Virus record (IMG/VR): IMGVR_UViG_3300017989_000327
Span: 1 to 30,005 of that record
DNA from: a virus
Length of the DNA: 30,005 nucleotides
Direction: 5' to 3' (one strand)
The notes below the pieces were generated by a model. That model did no database searches. It was not told the DNA's origin and saw only the letters and a program-made list of their open reading frames with translations. Shown here in pieces: positions 14,942 to 22,590 of the stretch; the first letter of the stretch is position 1, and each line of letters begins with the position of its first letter. Made by a program: the position numbers and the translations under genes.

Positions 14942-16627
14942 ATGAGCGGTTTTTCAAGCGGATTTTCGAGCGGATTTGGAGCGACCGTGGCACGAACGCT
15001 ATATTGGGTCGGAGACGGTACGTACACGTCGTTTACCAATTCGGTTAATTGGTCGCTGTCTTCCGGCGGAGCCGGTGGCGAGGGATACCCAACTGCGCTC
15101 GATATATTCCATTTCGACGGGAACGGCACCGGCGATTGCGACGTCGACGTTGCGATCGACGTAACGGGCGGCAACTTTGCAGTCGGATACACTGGCACGA
15201 TCACCGGCAACAGCAATAATTTCGGGTTCGGGGCGGGCGGGCTCGATGCCTCGGCGGCGTCAGGCATGACGTGGGATGTCAGCGGCTCCGACCTAATCAG
15301 CTACGGCGATGTGACGATCCACGAGTCGGCGACGATCACTAGCGGCTTCGATTCGATCGAATTGGCGGGTACGGCCGACGTTAATCTCGCCACTCCGATG
15401 ACAACCAACCTGATCAACAGCAAAACGGCAGGCAAGATTACGAACGACGGGTCTGGCACCTATACCGTCACGTCGATGCCGTTCGGCACGTACTCGGCGG
15501 GCGACGGCACCAACCCCCCAACGTACACGGCGACAGGCTACGCGATTGATTGGCAAAGCCTCGGCACGTCGACTAGTTCGATCGATTTCGCGGCAGTCAA
15601 TTCCGAGTGGGACGAATTCGACATCGACGGCGGCAGCGTGGACTACGGCACGTCGAACTTCGCGGCGAGGTCGCATACAATCGCGTCCGGCGTCACCGTC
15701 ACGAAGGGGACGGCGAACATTGTTGGATACGGTACAGGAGAGCTGTCAAATAACACAGCTGCGGCGTTCGACTTCTACCGGATCGACATTGCGACCGGTG
15801 CCGACCTACAATGCAACGGTTCGACGGTCGCGCTCGGTTTCGGGAACATGCACAACGGCGGGAAAATCACGCACGGGGCAACGGCTGGCGATCCGTACAT
15901 GAGAATATATCTCGCAGGCGGCACATATCGCGGCTACGATGGCGGCGAACGTGCGACGAACAACGCGGGATCGATCGCGTACACTGTCGGCGTCGTTGGT
16001 GAATTTATCGGCAACGATACGCTGAGCGGCGATGTCTGCCTGGTTCCGTATCTGAACGGCACAACGCAGGCGCAGGGCGATTGGCGACTAGGCTGCATCG
16101 GGCAGCATCTTGCACCATCGCTGACATACGGCTCGGTCGTATTCACTGGCGACACCGATATCGGCGACATCGAATGCTATGCGCCGGATACGAGGACAAC
16201 GGCTGTCGATAACAGCGGCGGTCATCTGGTGCGATGTTACGGCGATATCGAGGCGACGATTGTCGGCACAGGCGTTGCGAATCTCAGCGGCGTTTTGACA
16301 CCGTCGGGAACAGACGCACAGACCGTCGACGTGCAGGCCGCGACAGCGTACCCGTCTCAACTAGTCGTCGACAAAGATGGTGGCGATCTGAATCTCGACT
16401 GGTATCAGGGCAACCTCGAAGGCGATTGCGGGGCTGGTATCGTTTACCTCGACGGCAGCGGCGATGTTACGCTGACGGACAATCTATTCGACGGCGGCTT
16501 GGATCATGAGATCGCCGTCGGCACATACACAGGCGTTTTCGACAAAAACGGATTCGACGTCAACCCGATCGGCGATTCCCGATACGGTGGCGGCGGCGTT
16601 TCGATGTCCATGAGCATGGGATTATAG
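14942..16627 (+). CDS. Large glycine/serine/threonine-rich beta protein, likely fibre or adhesin, 561 aa
   Basis: Starts with a triple repeat (FSSGFSSGFG), then LYWVGDGTYTSFTNSVNWS and a DIFHFDG strand, a beta-helix entry pattern shared with the C-terminal part of the protein at 22591. The rest has many short alternating strands, few charged helices and many G, T, S, N, D residues, as in right-handed beta-helix tail spikes. It ends in a Gly/Ser/Met tail (GGGVSMSMSMGL). No enzyme motif is visible. It lies apart from the tail-tip genes, between the membrane cassette and the tail terminator, so it could be a head fibre or neck whisker. Confidence 0.62.
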   Translation: MSGFSSGFSSGFGATVARTLYWVGDGTYTSFTNSVNWSLSSGGAGGEGYPTALDIFHFDGNGTGDCDVDVAIDVTGGNFAVGYTGTITGNSNNFGFGAGGLDASAASGMTWDVSGSDLISYGDVTIHESATITSGFDSIELAGTADVNLATPMTTNLINSKTAGKITNDGSGTYTVTSMPFGTYSAGDGTNPPTYTATGYAIDWQSLGTSTSSIDFAAVNSEWDEFDIDGGSVDYGTSNFAARSHTIASGVTVTKGTANIVGYGTGELSNNTAAAFDFYRIDIATGADLQCNGSTVALGFGNMHNGGKITHGATAGDPYMRIYLAGGTYRGYDGGERATNNAGSIAYTVGVVGEFIGNDTLSGDVCLVPYLNGTTQAQGDWRLGCIGQHLAPSLTYGSVVFTGDTDIGDIECYAPDTRTTAVDNSGGHLVRCYGDIEATIVGTGVANLSGVLTPSGTDAQTVDVQAATAYPSQLVVDKDGGDLNLDWYQGNLEGDCGAGIVYLDGSGDVTLTDNLFDGGLDHEIAVGTYTGVFDKNGFDVNPIGDSRYGGGGVSMSMSMGL

Positions 16628-16628
16628 C

Positions 16629-16982
16629 ATGGAAACAATCAACAGGAATGCACGCGGACAGTACCTAACGCACGCACCGGCAGCGAACACAGCGGCGACG
16701 AAGACGATCAGCGGGGTTGCGAATTATCGCATCGTCATCAACCGTCTGATTGTTTCGTATAGCGGTACGGCGGTTCCGACGACGGCGAACATCGTCGTTA
16801 CCGAGGCTGGTACGAACAACATCGATGTCGACCTGTCGCGGCTCGACGCCTACGATGTAATCAAGGGAGAAAACGATGCGTACCAAGCGGCAGACGGCGA
16901 AGATGTCACCGTGACGGCGGCGGCTGGTGGTGCGAATACGGAAGCCAAGATCACGATCCGATACTACTACGAGCTTGGCTGA
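16629..16982 (+). CDS. Small beta-rich protein, possible structural, 117 aa
   Basis: Begins with ETINRNARGQYLTHAP, then ISGVANYRIVINRLIVSYSG, TANIVVTEAGTNNI and a final AKITIRYYYELG strand. The pattern is a small beta sandwich without helix or membrane segment. It starts one base after the stop of the large beta protein and ends in an overlap with the tail terminator-like gene. Probably a virion component; no family recognised. Confidence 0.68.
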   Translation: METINRNARGQYLTHAPAANTAATKTISGVANYRIVINRLIVSYSGTAVPTTANIVVTEAGTNNIDVDLSRLDAYDVIKGENDAYQAADGEDVTVTAAAGGANTEAKITIRYYYELG

Positions 16983-17440
16983 TGGCGTCCATTTTCGTCG
17001 ACATACTAGAGAAGGTGCAGACCGACATCCGGGCGCTGTCGCTACCGGTCGGCGTCGGCACGTTGCCGGATGCGCAAGTGTATCTGTACAAAGTGCCGTG
17101 GGACCGCTACTTGGCGAAACCGTGTGTGCTGATCACACCGGTGAAAGAGACGATTACGACGTCGAGCAACCGACAGTACGATGTTGGCTACGGCGTACAG
17201 ATCACGTTAGTGCATGTCGCGAATCAGGCGTTGACGATCACGTCCGAGGATATATGGGAGTGGCGTGAAACGATCATCGCGGCGTTCCAAGACCAACGAC
17301 TTGAAATCCCCGGCGACGAAGACGCCTACATTTGCCGAACGGAACCGGGGACGCCGGTAGACATACAATCATTCGCCGGAGCGAATTGCGACGTCAGCGG
17401 GTTCATCCTGCGGTTCTTCGTCCGACGATCACGAAGTTAA
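16982..17440 (+). CDS. Putative tail terminator / minor tail protein (gpU-like), 152 aa
   Basis: The N-terminus is a helix (IFVDILEKVQTDIRALSL), followed by VYLYKVPWDRYLAKPCVLITP, the DVGYGVQITLVHVANQAL strand and WEWRETIIAAFQDQRL, ending SGFILRFFVRRSRS. This alpha-beta order and length match tail terminator proteins that cap the tail tube. It lies directly before the tail tube gene, as in other siphoviruses. No single diagnostic residue supports it. Confidence 0.62.
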   Translation: MASIFVDILEKVQTDIRALSLPVGVGTLPDAQVYLYKVPWDRYLAKPCVLITPVKETITTSSNRQYDVGYGVQITLVHVANQALTITSEDIWEWRETIIAAFQDQRLEIPGDEDAYICRTEPGTPVDIQSFAGANCDVSGFILRFFVRRSRS

Positions 17441-17452
17441 GAGGTAATTATA

Positions 17453-18331
17453 ATGGCCGACCAAGTCAACCAAGGTGCTCTTTCGCAACTGTGCATGGAT
17501 TCGGCGTTGCCGTTCGACACGAGCAGCATTCCGTTCGAGTTCGCGTCTTCGACGCTCAAGAGTATCGAAGAGTTCGCGCACACTGATGGCGTACGTGGCG
17601 ACATTCAGCAGTATGTAACTCGGCAGAAACTTGTCCGCCATACGGCGGGTGGTCAGGTTTCGATGAACTTCACCGCGACGGAACTCGACTGGCTGATCCC
17701 GTATATCCTTGGCGGCACGACTGCGGGCGGAGTGACCGAGATCGACTCGGACATCCCGCTATTCTATATCTGCGAGGACAAAATCGACGACGTCTACACG
17801 TTCAGCAATTGCGCGATCGTGTCGACGACGCTATCCGGCACGAGCGGACAGCCGTTGACGTTGACGCTGTCAATCGAAGCCGAGAAGGAAGACACGACTA
17901 GCACGGCGGCGTTCCCGTCATTGACCTACGACACCGGTGACCTGTTCGTGATGTCCGATTGTGTGCTCACGATCGATGGGACGGCTCGCGTATTCAACAG
18001 CTTCACGCTGACGATCGATCGTGTGGCCGACGCGGCACGCTGGAATAACAGCCTGTATCGGACGAAGTTTCCGAGCCATAACACAATCGTCGGGCTCGAC
18101 GTATCGATGCCAGCGGGCGGCAACACCGATCTGCTCGGTGGCGGCGTGACCGGCTTCGATGGCACGTTCGCGTTCGGGGACGGCAGCAATACTTACACGG
18201 TATCGACAGGAAAGATCGTGATTCCGCCCGTTACGCCGGAACTACCCGGCAAGTCGGAAATCATGCTGCCGCTATCGATGGGTTTGTTCGCGAGCGGCGC
18301 GACGAAGCAGATCACGATCACAAAGACCTAA
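17453..18331 (+). CDS. Major tail tube protein, 292 aa
   Basis: Inferred as the tube subunit: the N-terminal part carries FEFASSTLKSIEEFAHTDGV and QVSMNFTATELDWLIPYIL, and the C-terminal part shows tube-type beta strands (CVLTIDGTARVFNSFTLTID, then GKIVIPPVT). Proteins of this style and length before the tail chaperones are phage tail tube proteins. GAGG at 17441-17444 is well placed before ATG 17453, as expected for a highly expressed gene. A G+C-rich hairpin lies directly after the stop, with another before the next gene. Confidence 0.75.
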   Translation: MADQVNQGALSQLCMDSALPFDTSSIPFEFASSTLKSIEEFAHTDGVRGDIQQYVTRQKLVRHTAGGQVSMNFTATELDWLIPYILGGTTAGGVTEIDSDIPLFYICEDKIDDVYTFSNCAIVSTTLSGTSGQPLTLTLSIEAEKEDTTSTAAFPSLTYDTGDLFVMSDCVLTIDGTARVFNSFTLTIDRVADAARWNNSLYRTKFPSHNTIVGLDVSMPAGGNTDLLGGGVTGFDGTFAFGDGSNTYTVSTGKIVIPPVTPELPGKSEIMLPLSMGLFASGATKQITITKT

Positions 18332-18345
18332 CCGCCTGACGGCGG
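18332..18345 (+). other. GC-rich hairpin after the tail tube gene, weak terminator candidate
   Basis: CCGCC pairs with GGCGG around a TGAC loop immediately after the stop. A run ATTTT follows only about 17 bases later, so termination would be poor. It may instead mark a processing point that raises tube over chaperone expression. Confidence 0.35.
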
Positions 18346-18362
18346 CGTGACCGGGCGGCGGA

Positions 18363-18408
18363 TTTTGGTGTTTGCCATCGCTCGGTCGCGGAAACGGAAA
18401 CACCGAAA
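18363..18408 (+). promoter_or_regulatory. 11-bp stem-loop in the leader of the tail chaperone gene
   Basis: TTTTGGTGTTT (18363-18373) pairs with AAACACCGAAA (18398-18408), with one G-T wobble and a 24-base loop. It ends 8 bases before the GGAG (18416-18419) of the tail chaperone gene. It could modulate translation of that gene. No T-run follows, so it is not a simple terminator. Confidence 0.4.
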
Positions 18409-18429
18409 CGCCGACGGAGAATGACAACA

Positions 18430-18867
18430 ATGGGACTCAAGATTAATTCGGACGGATACGACCGTAGCGGATACATCAAGGAAGCGGACGGAATCCACGG
18501 CGAATTACGGTTCGTGTACCGGCCAGCGACGGCGATCGAATTCAGCCGGGTGCAGAAGAAACTCGAAGACGAAAAGACGCCGGGCCGCGATATGATCATC
18601 CGGGCTGCGTTCGTCGAATCGCATCTTGTCAGCTGGGACGCGGAACTCGACGACGGCGAACCGGCGACGGCGGATGTGAAAACGCTGCTGCGGATACCGT
18701 ATCTGGTACTGATGGAGCTGTTCCATATCATCGGCGGGCTGTCGGCGAGCGATGTCGATCCGGACGCGAACAGTGACGCCGAACAGGATCAACTGGATGG
18801 GGTCATCGCTTCGATCGAATCGGACACGCCGGGCCAAAAGCTGCTTGAGGAAGAGGTAAAAAACTGA
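18430..18867 (+). CDS. Tail assembly chaperone, short form (gpG-like), 145 aa
   Basis: Lies between tail tube and tape measure, where the lambda G/GT pair lies. The protein is small and mostly helical with an acidic C-terminus; visible parts are YRPATAIEFSRVQKKLEDEK, LRIPYLVLMELFHIIGGLS and the acidic SDVDPDANSDAEQDQL. It probably coats the tape measure before tube polymerisation. GGAG at 18416-18419 fits ATG 18430 better than ATG 18421, which would be one base away. Its last sense codons are GTA AAA AAC, giving a slippery heptamer before the stop. Confidence 0.8.
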   Translation: MGLKINSDGYDRSGYIKEADGIHGELRFVYRPATAIEFSRVQKKLEDEKTPGRDMIIRAAFVESHLVSWDAELDDGEPATADVKTLLRIPYLVLMELFHIIGGLSASDVDPDANSDAEQDQLDGVIASIESDTPGQKLLEEEVKN

Positions 18868-19253
18868 CCGACTCCGTGCGGTTGATGCTGTACCATCCGC
18901 ACATATATCGGATCGACTGCACGGACTGCGAACGATTCGTATACAACATGGAGACGGGCGAGAAGATCAAGCGACGGGCAGGGAACTATGAGCGACGGAA
19001 AACACCGCCACCCTGCGCATCGTGTCCGAAGACTAGTAAACGGCCCATAACTATACGGAACGCGATCACGTATCAGCGATTTCTGGCTGCCGAGGCCGGG
19101 TGTCGTTTGACGGACGAGGAAGCGGCTGACCCGATCATCCAACAGAATTTCGCAACATTGAAGTTCATATTCGACGGGTGGCGGATGGAACACGAGGGTC
19201 AGAGCGTCGGTGCGTCGGTGATGTCCGCGATCCAAACGATACGGGGTTCCTGA
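18430..19253 (+). CDS. Tail assembly chaperone, long frameshifted form (gpGT-like), ~274 aa
   Basis: Reading slips -1 at the A AAA AAC heptamer (18858-18864) and continues from CTG at 18864 through LTDSVRLMLYHPHIYRIDC to the stop at 19253. Predicted length is 145 + 129 residues. The extension has two cysteine pairs (CTDC and CASC), possibly a zinc site, then a helical end. It fills the gap to the next gene exactly. In lambda the GT fusion binds tube and tape measure subunits. Alone, the extension would need a GTG start at 18876 with no Shine-Dalgarno, which favours the frameshift. Confidence 0.78.
18858..18864 (+). promoter_or_regulatory. Programmed -1 frameshift slippery site A AAA AAC
   Basis: The heptamer follows X XXY YYZ with zero-frame codons AAA AAC, immediately followed by the TGA stop (18865-18867). 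The -1 frame is open for 129 more codons. This is one of the strongest known slippery sequences in bacteria. Only a weak 4-bp stem (ACCG 18867-18870 with CGGT 18879-18882) is seen downstream. Confidence 0.78.
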
Positions 19254-19924
19254 TGTTCGAGAAAACGTTCGTAATCAACCTACACCGCAGGCCGGAACGG
19301 CTTGCGGCATTTTACGATCAGCTACCTGGCGACTTGCCGTTCGGTCGCCCGGAACGGTTCGCTGCGATCGACGGCGACCGCGTGAAAAAACCGCTATGGT
19401 GGGGCGGCTTGGCTGGTGCGTGGGGCTGCCTGCTGTCGCATGCCCGCGTGCTTGAACAGTGCCTTAACGATGGGGTCGATTCGGTGCTGATATTCGAGGA
19501 CGATGCGGTGTTCCGCGACGATTGGCGTGACATTTGGGACCGGGCAATACCGAGCGTACCGCGTGATTGGGACATGCTCCTATTCGGTGGCGATCATGTT
19601 TTGCTCCACGAGCGGAAGCCACGAAGGGTGTCGTCACATTGGTATTCGCCACACACATGTTTGGAGTCGCACGCTTACGCAGTTCGCGGCAGATTCATGC
19701 AGATACTGTACGATCGTTTGACTGGGATCGACTGGACTGATGACGCGGCGGAGCCGGGCCATTATTCGCCCGACGTGAGAGCGTCGCACTTACAGCGGAT
19801 CGACCGGCACGGCATCTACTGCATAGATCGATGGATCGCGTACCAGTCGGTGGGGATGTCGGACACGGGCGATTACGAAAAAACGAAAGTGCCACGTGAC
19901 ACGGTGGAAATAGCAAATGGTTGA
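19253..19924 (+). CDS. Glycosyltransferase family 25-like protein, 223 aa
   Basis: Has the GT25 pattern: FVINLHRRPERL at the N-terminus, RFAAIDGDRV, AWGCLLSHARVLEQCL, and the metal-binding acidic motif LIFEDDAVF (Glu82-Asp83-Asp84). Family enzymes transfer a sugar (galactose in LPS enzymes) from a nucleotide sugar to LPS or collagen-like acceptors. The gene sits inside the tail operon, with TGATG at its start and an 8-base overlap with the tape measure gene, so it is co-expressed with virion genes. It could glycosylate a tail protein or alter the host surface. The C-terminal part (HLQRIDRHGIYCIDRWIAYQ) is typical of the family. Confidence 0.85.
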   Translation: MFEKTFVINLHRRPERLAAFYDQLPGDLPFGRPERFAAIDGDRVKKPLWWGGLAGAWGCLLSHARVLEQCLNDGVDSVLIFEDDAVFRDDWRDIWDRAIPSVPRDWDMLLFGGDHVLLHERKPRRVSSHWYSPHTCLESHAYAVRGRFMQILYDRLTGIDWTDDAAEPGHYSPDVRASHLQRIDRHGIYCIDRWIAYQSVGMSDTGDYEKTKVPRDTVEIANG

Positions 19925-21860
19925 TGCTGCCGAAAGAGACGTAATTTACAATCTGCGGTTCGTCGTCGATGACGAAGCGAAGCGTACGGTCGACAAGTTC
20001 ACCCGCGAATCGACGGAAGCTTACAAGTCGATCCAAGCGGCCCAGGAGAAACTTACGCAGACGACAAAGAAGGGGGCGAAGGATTCGGCGAGCGAGCAGA
20101 TAGAGCAGGTCGATAAAGTCGAAAAGGCCAGGAAAGCGGCGGCAGCGAAAGAAGCGGCCCGTCAGAAAAAGGCCCATGAGGACCAGAAACGTCGCATGGA
20201 GGAAGCGAAGAAACTATCCGAGCAGGCGGCGGCGAAACAGCTTGAAGCAGCGGGGAAAACTAAGGATGCGTTCGCTCAGGGTACACAAGGGCTCCTTTCG
20301 ATGGGGCGCGGCGTCGCGCTTCTCGGCTTGGCTTCGGAGGAATCGAGCAAGAAAGTAGTCGAAGGCCTGATCAAAGTGCAGGCCGCTTTCGACCTGATGC
20401 GAGGATCGCTTGAACTGTGGTGGGCGTTGCGGCAGGCGGCTATCGCCTACCAGGTGTCGCTAGAAGGCGTCGCGGCGGCCCAAACGGCGGTCGCGATATC
20501 TGGCGGGGCCGCCGGTGCAGGCGGCGCGGCCGGTGGCGCGGCTGGCGGCGCGGCAAGCAAGCTGACTAGCGGTGCCCTATGGGGCGGCAGTGCGGTCGCG
20601 GGCGGCAAGCTAATGGGGCGATTCGGACGTGCAGCGAAGTTCGGGCGAATGTGGAGTGCTGCGGGCGGCGCGGCTAAAATCGGAGCGGGTGGATCCCTAT
20701 TAGCGAAGGGCGGCGGCATGGCTGCTGCCGGTGCCGCGATTGCGGCCAAGGGTGCGTTGATCGTTGGCGGCACTTATCTTGGTGCCAGGACAGGGATGGA
20801 GACGATCAGCGGAATCGGCAAATATGGCTTTATGGGCGGAGTGGCTCCAGGGTCGCTTTCGGAGCGGATAGCAACCCGTGAAGTAAAGATCGCCGATTGG
20901 CTTGGTGGTTTCGCGGGCATGGACATTTCCGGCAACGAACGAGGTCGGCAAGATTCACTTCGTGGCGCGAAACGGACAATCGACATCGACCTTGCTCGTG
21001 CGAGTGCAACCGACCGTTTTTTGGGCGCTGGGCTCGCTCGTGAAGCCCGAGCGGCGAGCATATTGGAACGTGGCGAGCTTGGCAGCGACCAGGATCGATT
21101 GCAAGCAATCCAAAGAGCATCACGGATGGCGGCGGCGGAAGAACGCCATTTGAGGGGGATGCGGCCCGACGTAACCGGCGGAGCCGTGACCGTCGAACAG
21201 AAAGCGTTGACGGAGCGGATCGCTCAGGTCGCCCGCGAACAGATCGATTTGGCGAAACAGCGGTTGTCGATCGAAAAGCAGATCGGGCAGGAACGGATCG
21301 ACGCGGCAGAAAAAGCGGTCGCGAAGACCGAGCAGGAAATCGAGATACGCAAACGGGCGATCGACACGATTAAAGCCCAGATCGAGAGCGGTGCCGTTGC
21401 GTTCGGCATGATGACGAAAGAGCAGCAAGCCCGGTCGTTGCGGATATTCCAGCGGGCTCAACGTGGTGACGAGCTTTCGCTGGAAGATATTCGCAGCTTA
21501 TCCGCGATCCGGACCGAGGCGGCTCAAGATATCGTCACGGAGCAGGCGACCCGTCGAGCCCGCGAAGGCGGTTTTTTCGGCGAACTGATCGGAGGCGAGT
21601 CGGCCCGGTTGCGTCAGCAGACGCAAGAGAAGATGAACCTCGACGTCACGCTGCAACGGCAACAGGTTGACGTACGAGTCGCGATGGCGGACCTAGACAA
21701 GGTGACGTCGACGATCGTCGACGAGATCAACCGAGCGTTGCGTGAAGAAGAGGGTCTCTTGAAACAGCAGATCGAGGCCGCGATGAACGAGCGGCAGGAG
21801 CAGATCAAAATGGAAACGCAACGGCAATACGAGCAGGCCGAGCAGATGTACAGGAAATAA
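19917..21860 (+). CDS. Tape measure protein, 647 aa
   Basis: Long, mostly helical and Ala-rich. The N-terminal ~130 residues are coiled coil; then a glycine/alanine hydrophobic part (GGAAGAGGAAGGAAGG, and AAAGAAIAAKGALIVGG) that can insert into membranes; then a charged coiled-coil second half (QKALTERIAQVAREQIDLAK and so on). This is the normal tape measure layout; it sets tail length and enters the host envelope at infection. At about 1.5 Angstrom per residue the tail would be near 95 nm. It follows the chaperones and the glycosyltransferase. Confidence 0.88.
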   Translation: MVDAAERDVIYNLRFVVDDEAKRTVDKFTRESTEAYKSIQAAQEKLTQTTKKGAKDSASEQIEQVDKVEKARKAAAAKEAARQKKAHEDQKRRMEEAKKLSEQAAAKQLEAAGKTKDAFAQGTQGLLSMGRGVALLGLASEESSKKVVEGLIKVQAAFDLMRGSLELWWALRQAAIAYQVSLEGVAAAQTAVAISGGAAGAGGAAGGAAGGAASKLTSGALWGGSAVAGGKLMGRFGRAAKFGRMWSAAGGAAKIGAGGSLLAKGGGMAAAGAAIAAKGALIVGGTYLGARTGMETISGIGKYGFMGGVAPGSLSERIATREVKIADWLGGFAGMDISGNERGRQDSLRGAKRTIDIDLARASATDRFLGAGLAREARAASILERGELGSDQDRLQAIQRASRMAAAEERHLRGMRPDVTGGAVTVEQKALTERIAQVAREQIDLAKQRLSIEKQIGQERIDAAEKAVAKTEQEIEIRKRAIDTIKAQIESGAVAFGMMTKEQQARSLRIFQRAQRGDELSLEDIRSLSAIRTEAAQDIVTEQATRRAREGGFFGELIGGESARLRQQTQEKMNLDVTLQRQQVDVRVAMADLDKVTSTIVDEINRALREEEGLLKQQIEAAMNERQEQIKMETQRQYEQAEQMYRK

Positions 21861-21863
21861 CCG

Positions 21864-22580
21864 ATGCACGTTCGATACGGAAATTTCAACCACGAGACGG
21901 GCGGCGTGAATCTATCGGTTTCGCGTGACACGGTCCGCGACTCCGGGGGGATCGCGATTTCGATCCGCCAGAGTTGGAACGTATCCGGCGACCTGATCGG
22001 CACGTCGCAATCGGATATCGATGCGAAAGTCGCGGCGTTGACGACCGCGTACAATAGTGACGGACACGACATCGCGTTGGTGCTAGATACCGGGCAGGAC
22101 AGTTCACTGGCTCTGTATTCCGCCGACTGTATCGGCGGCACGAAGGTCACGAAAATCCCATCATTCCCGTCGATGCGTGACGCGGCGTACCAGACGTTTC
22201 TGCCGTTCACGTTGGTCGTCACCGGCGAACAGCGGATCGCGGATCGAGATGCGCTGATATCGTCCTGGAACGAGTCGATCACGACGAGCGGCGGCGGTAG
22301 CCGATATACGCTGATCGAGACGTTGACCGGCAGGCCGATCAAACAACGGACCCGGCGGTACACGATATATCGGGCAACCCAGAGCGGGCAGGCGACGGGT
22401 CGGGACGCATACCCGACACCGCCGTTGCCGTTGTGGCCCGCAGCGTTGATGGAGTCGCCGACGGTGACGCGATCAGCTCCGACCCGTCGCGGTGGTGGCG
22501 ATTATCAGGATTTTACGATAAGCTGGTCGTATCGATTCGAGTCGGCGGTGCCGCTGCTCGGCAACCCGAACACAATATAG
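21864..22580 (+). CDS. Putative distal tail protein, 238 aa
   Basis: Beta-rich protein directly after the tape measure, where distal tail proteins are found. Visible segments: RYGNFNHETGGVNLSVSRD, GIAISIRQSWNVSGDLIG, a LPFTLVVTGEQRIADRDALI stretch and the terminal YQDFTISWSYRFESAVPLL. The pattern could form the tail-tip ring that links tube and hub. No defining family motif was recognised, so the name depends on gene order. Confidence 0.6.
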   Translation: MHVRYGNFNHETGGVNLSVSRDTVRDSGGIAISIRQSWNVSGDLIGTSQSDIDAKVAALTTAYNSDGHDIALVLDTGQDSSLALYSADCIGGTKVTKIPSFPSMRDAAYQTFLPFTLVVTGEQRIADRDALISSWNESITTSGGGSRYTLIETLTGRPIKQRTRRYTIYRATQSGQATGRDAYPTPPLPLWPAALMESPTVTRSAPTRRGGGDYQDFTISWSYRFESAVPLLGNPNTI

Positions 22581-22590
22581 GAACCTCGAA

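Noticed and set aside
18876-19253. Independent gene starting at GTG 18876
   Set aside because: No ribosome binding site and perfect phase with the A AAA AAC site make a frameshift extension more likely.
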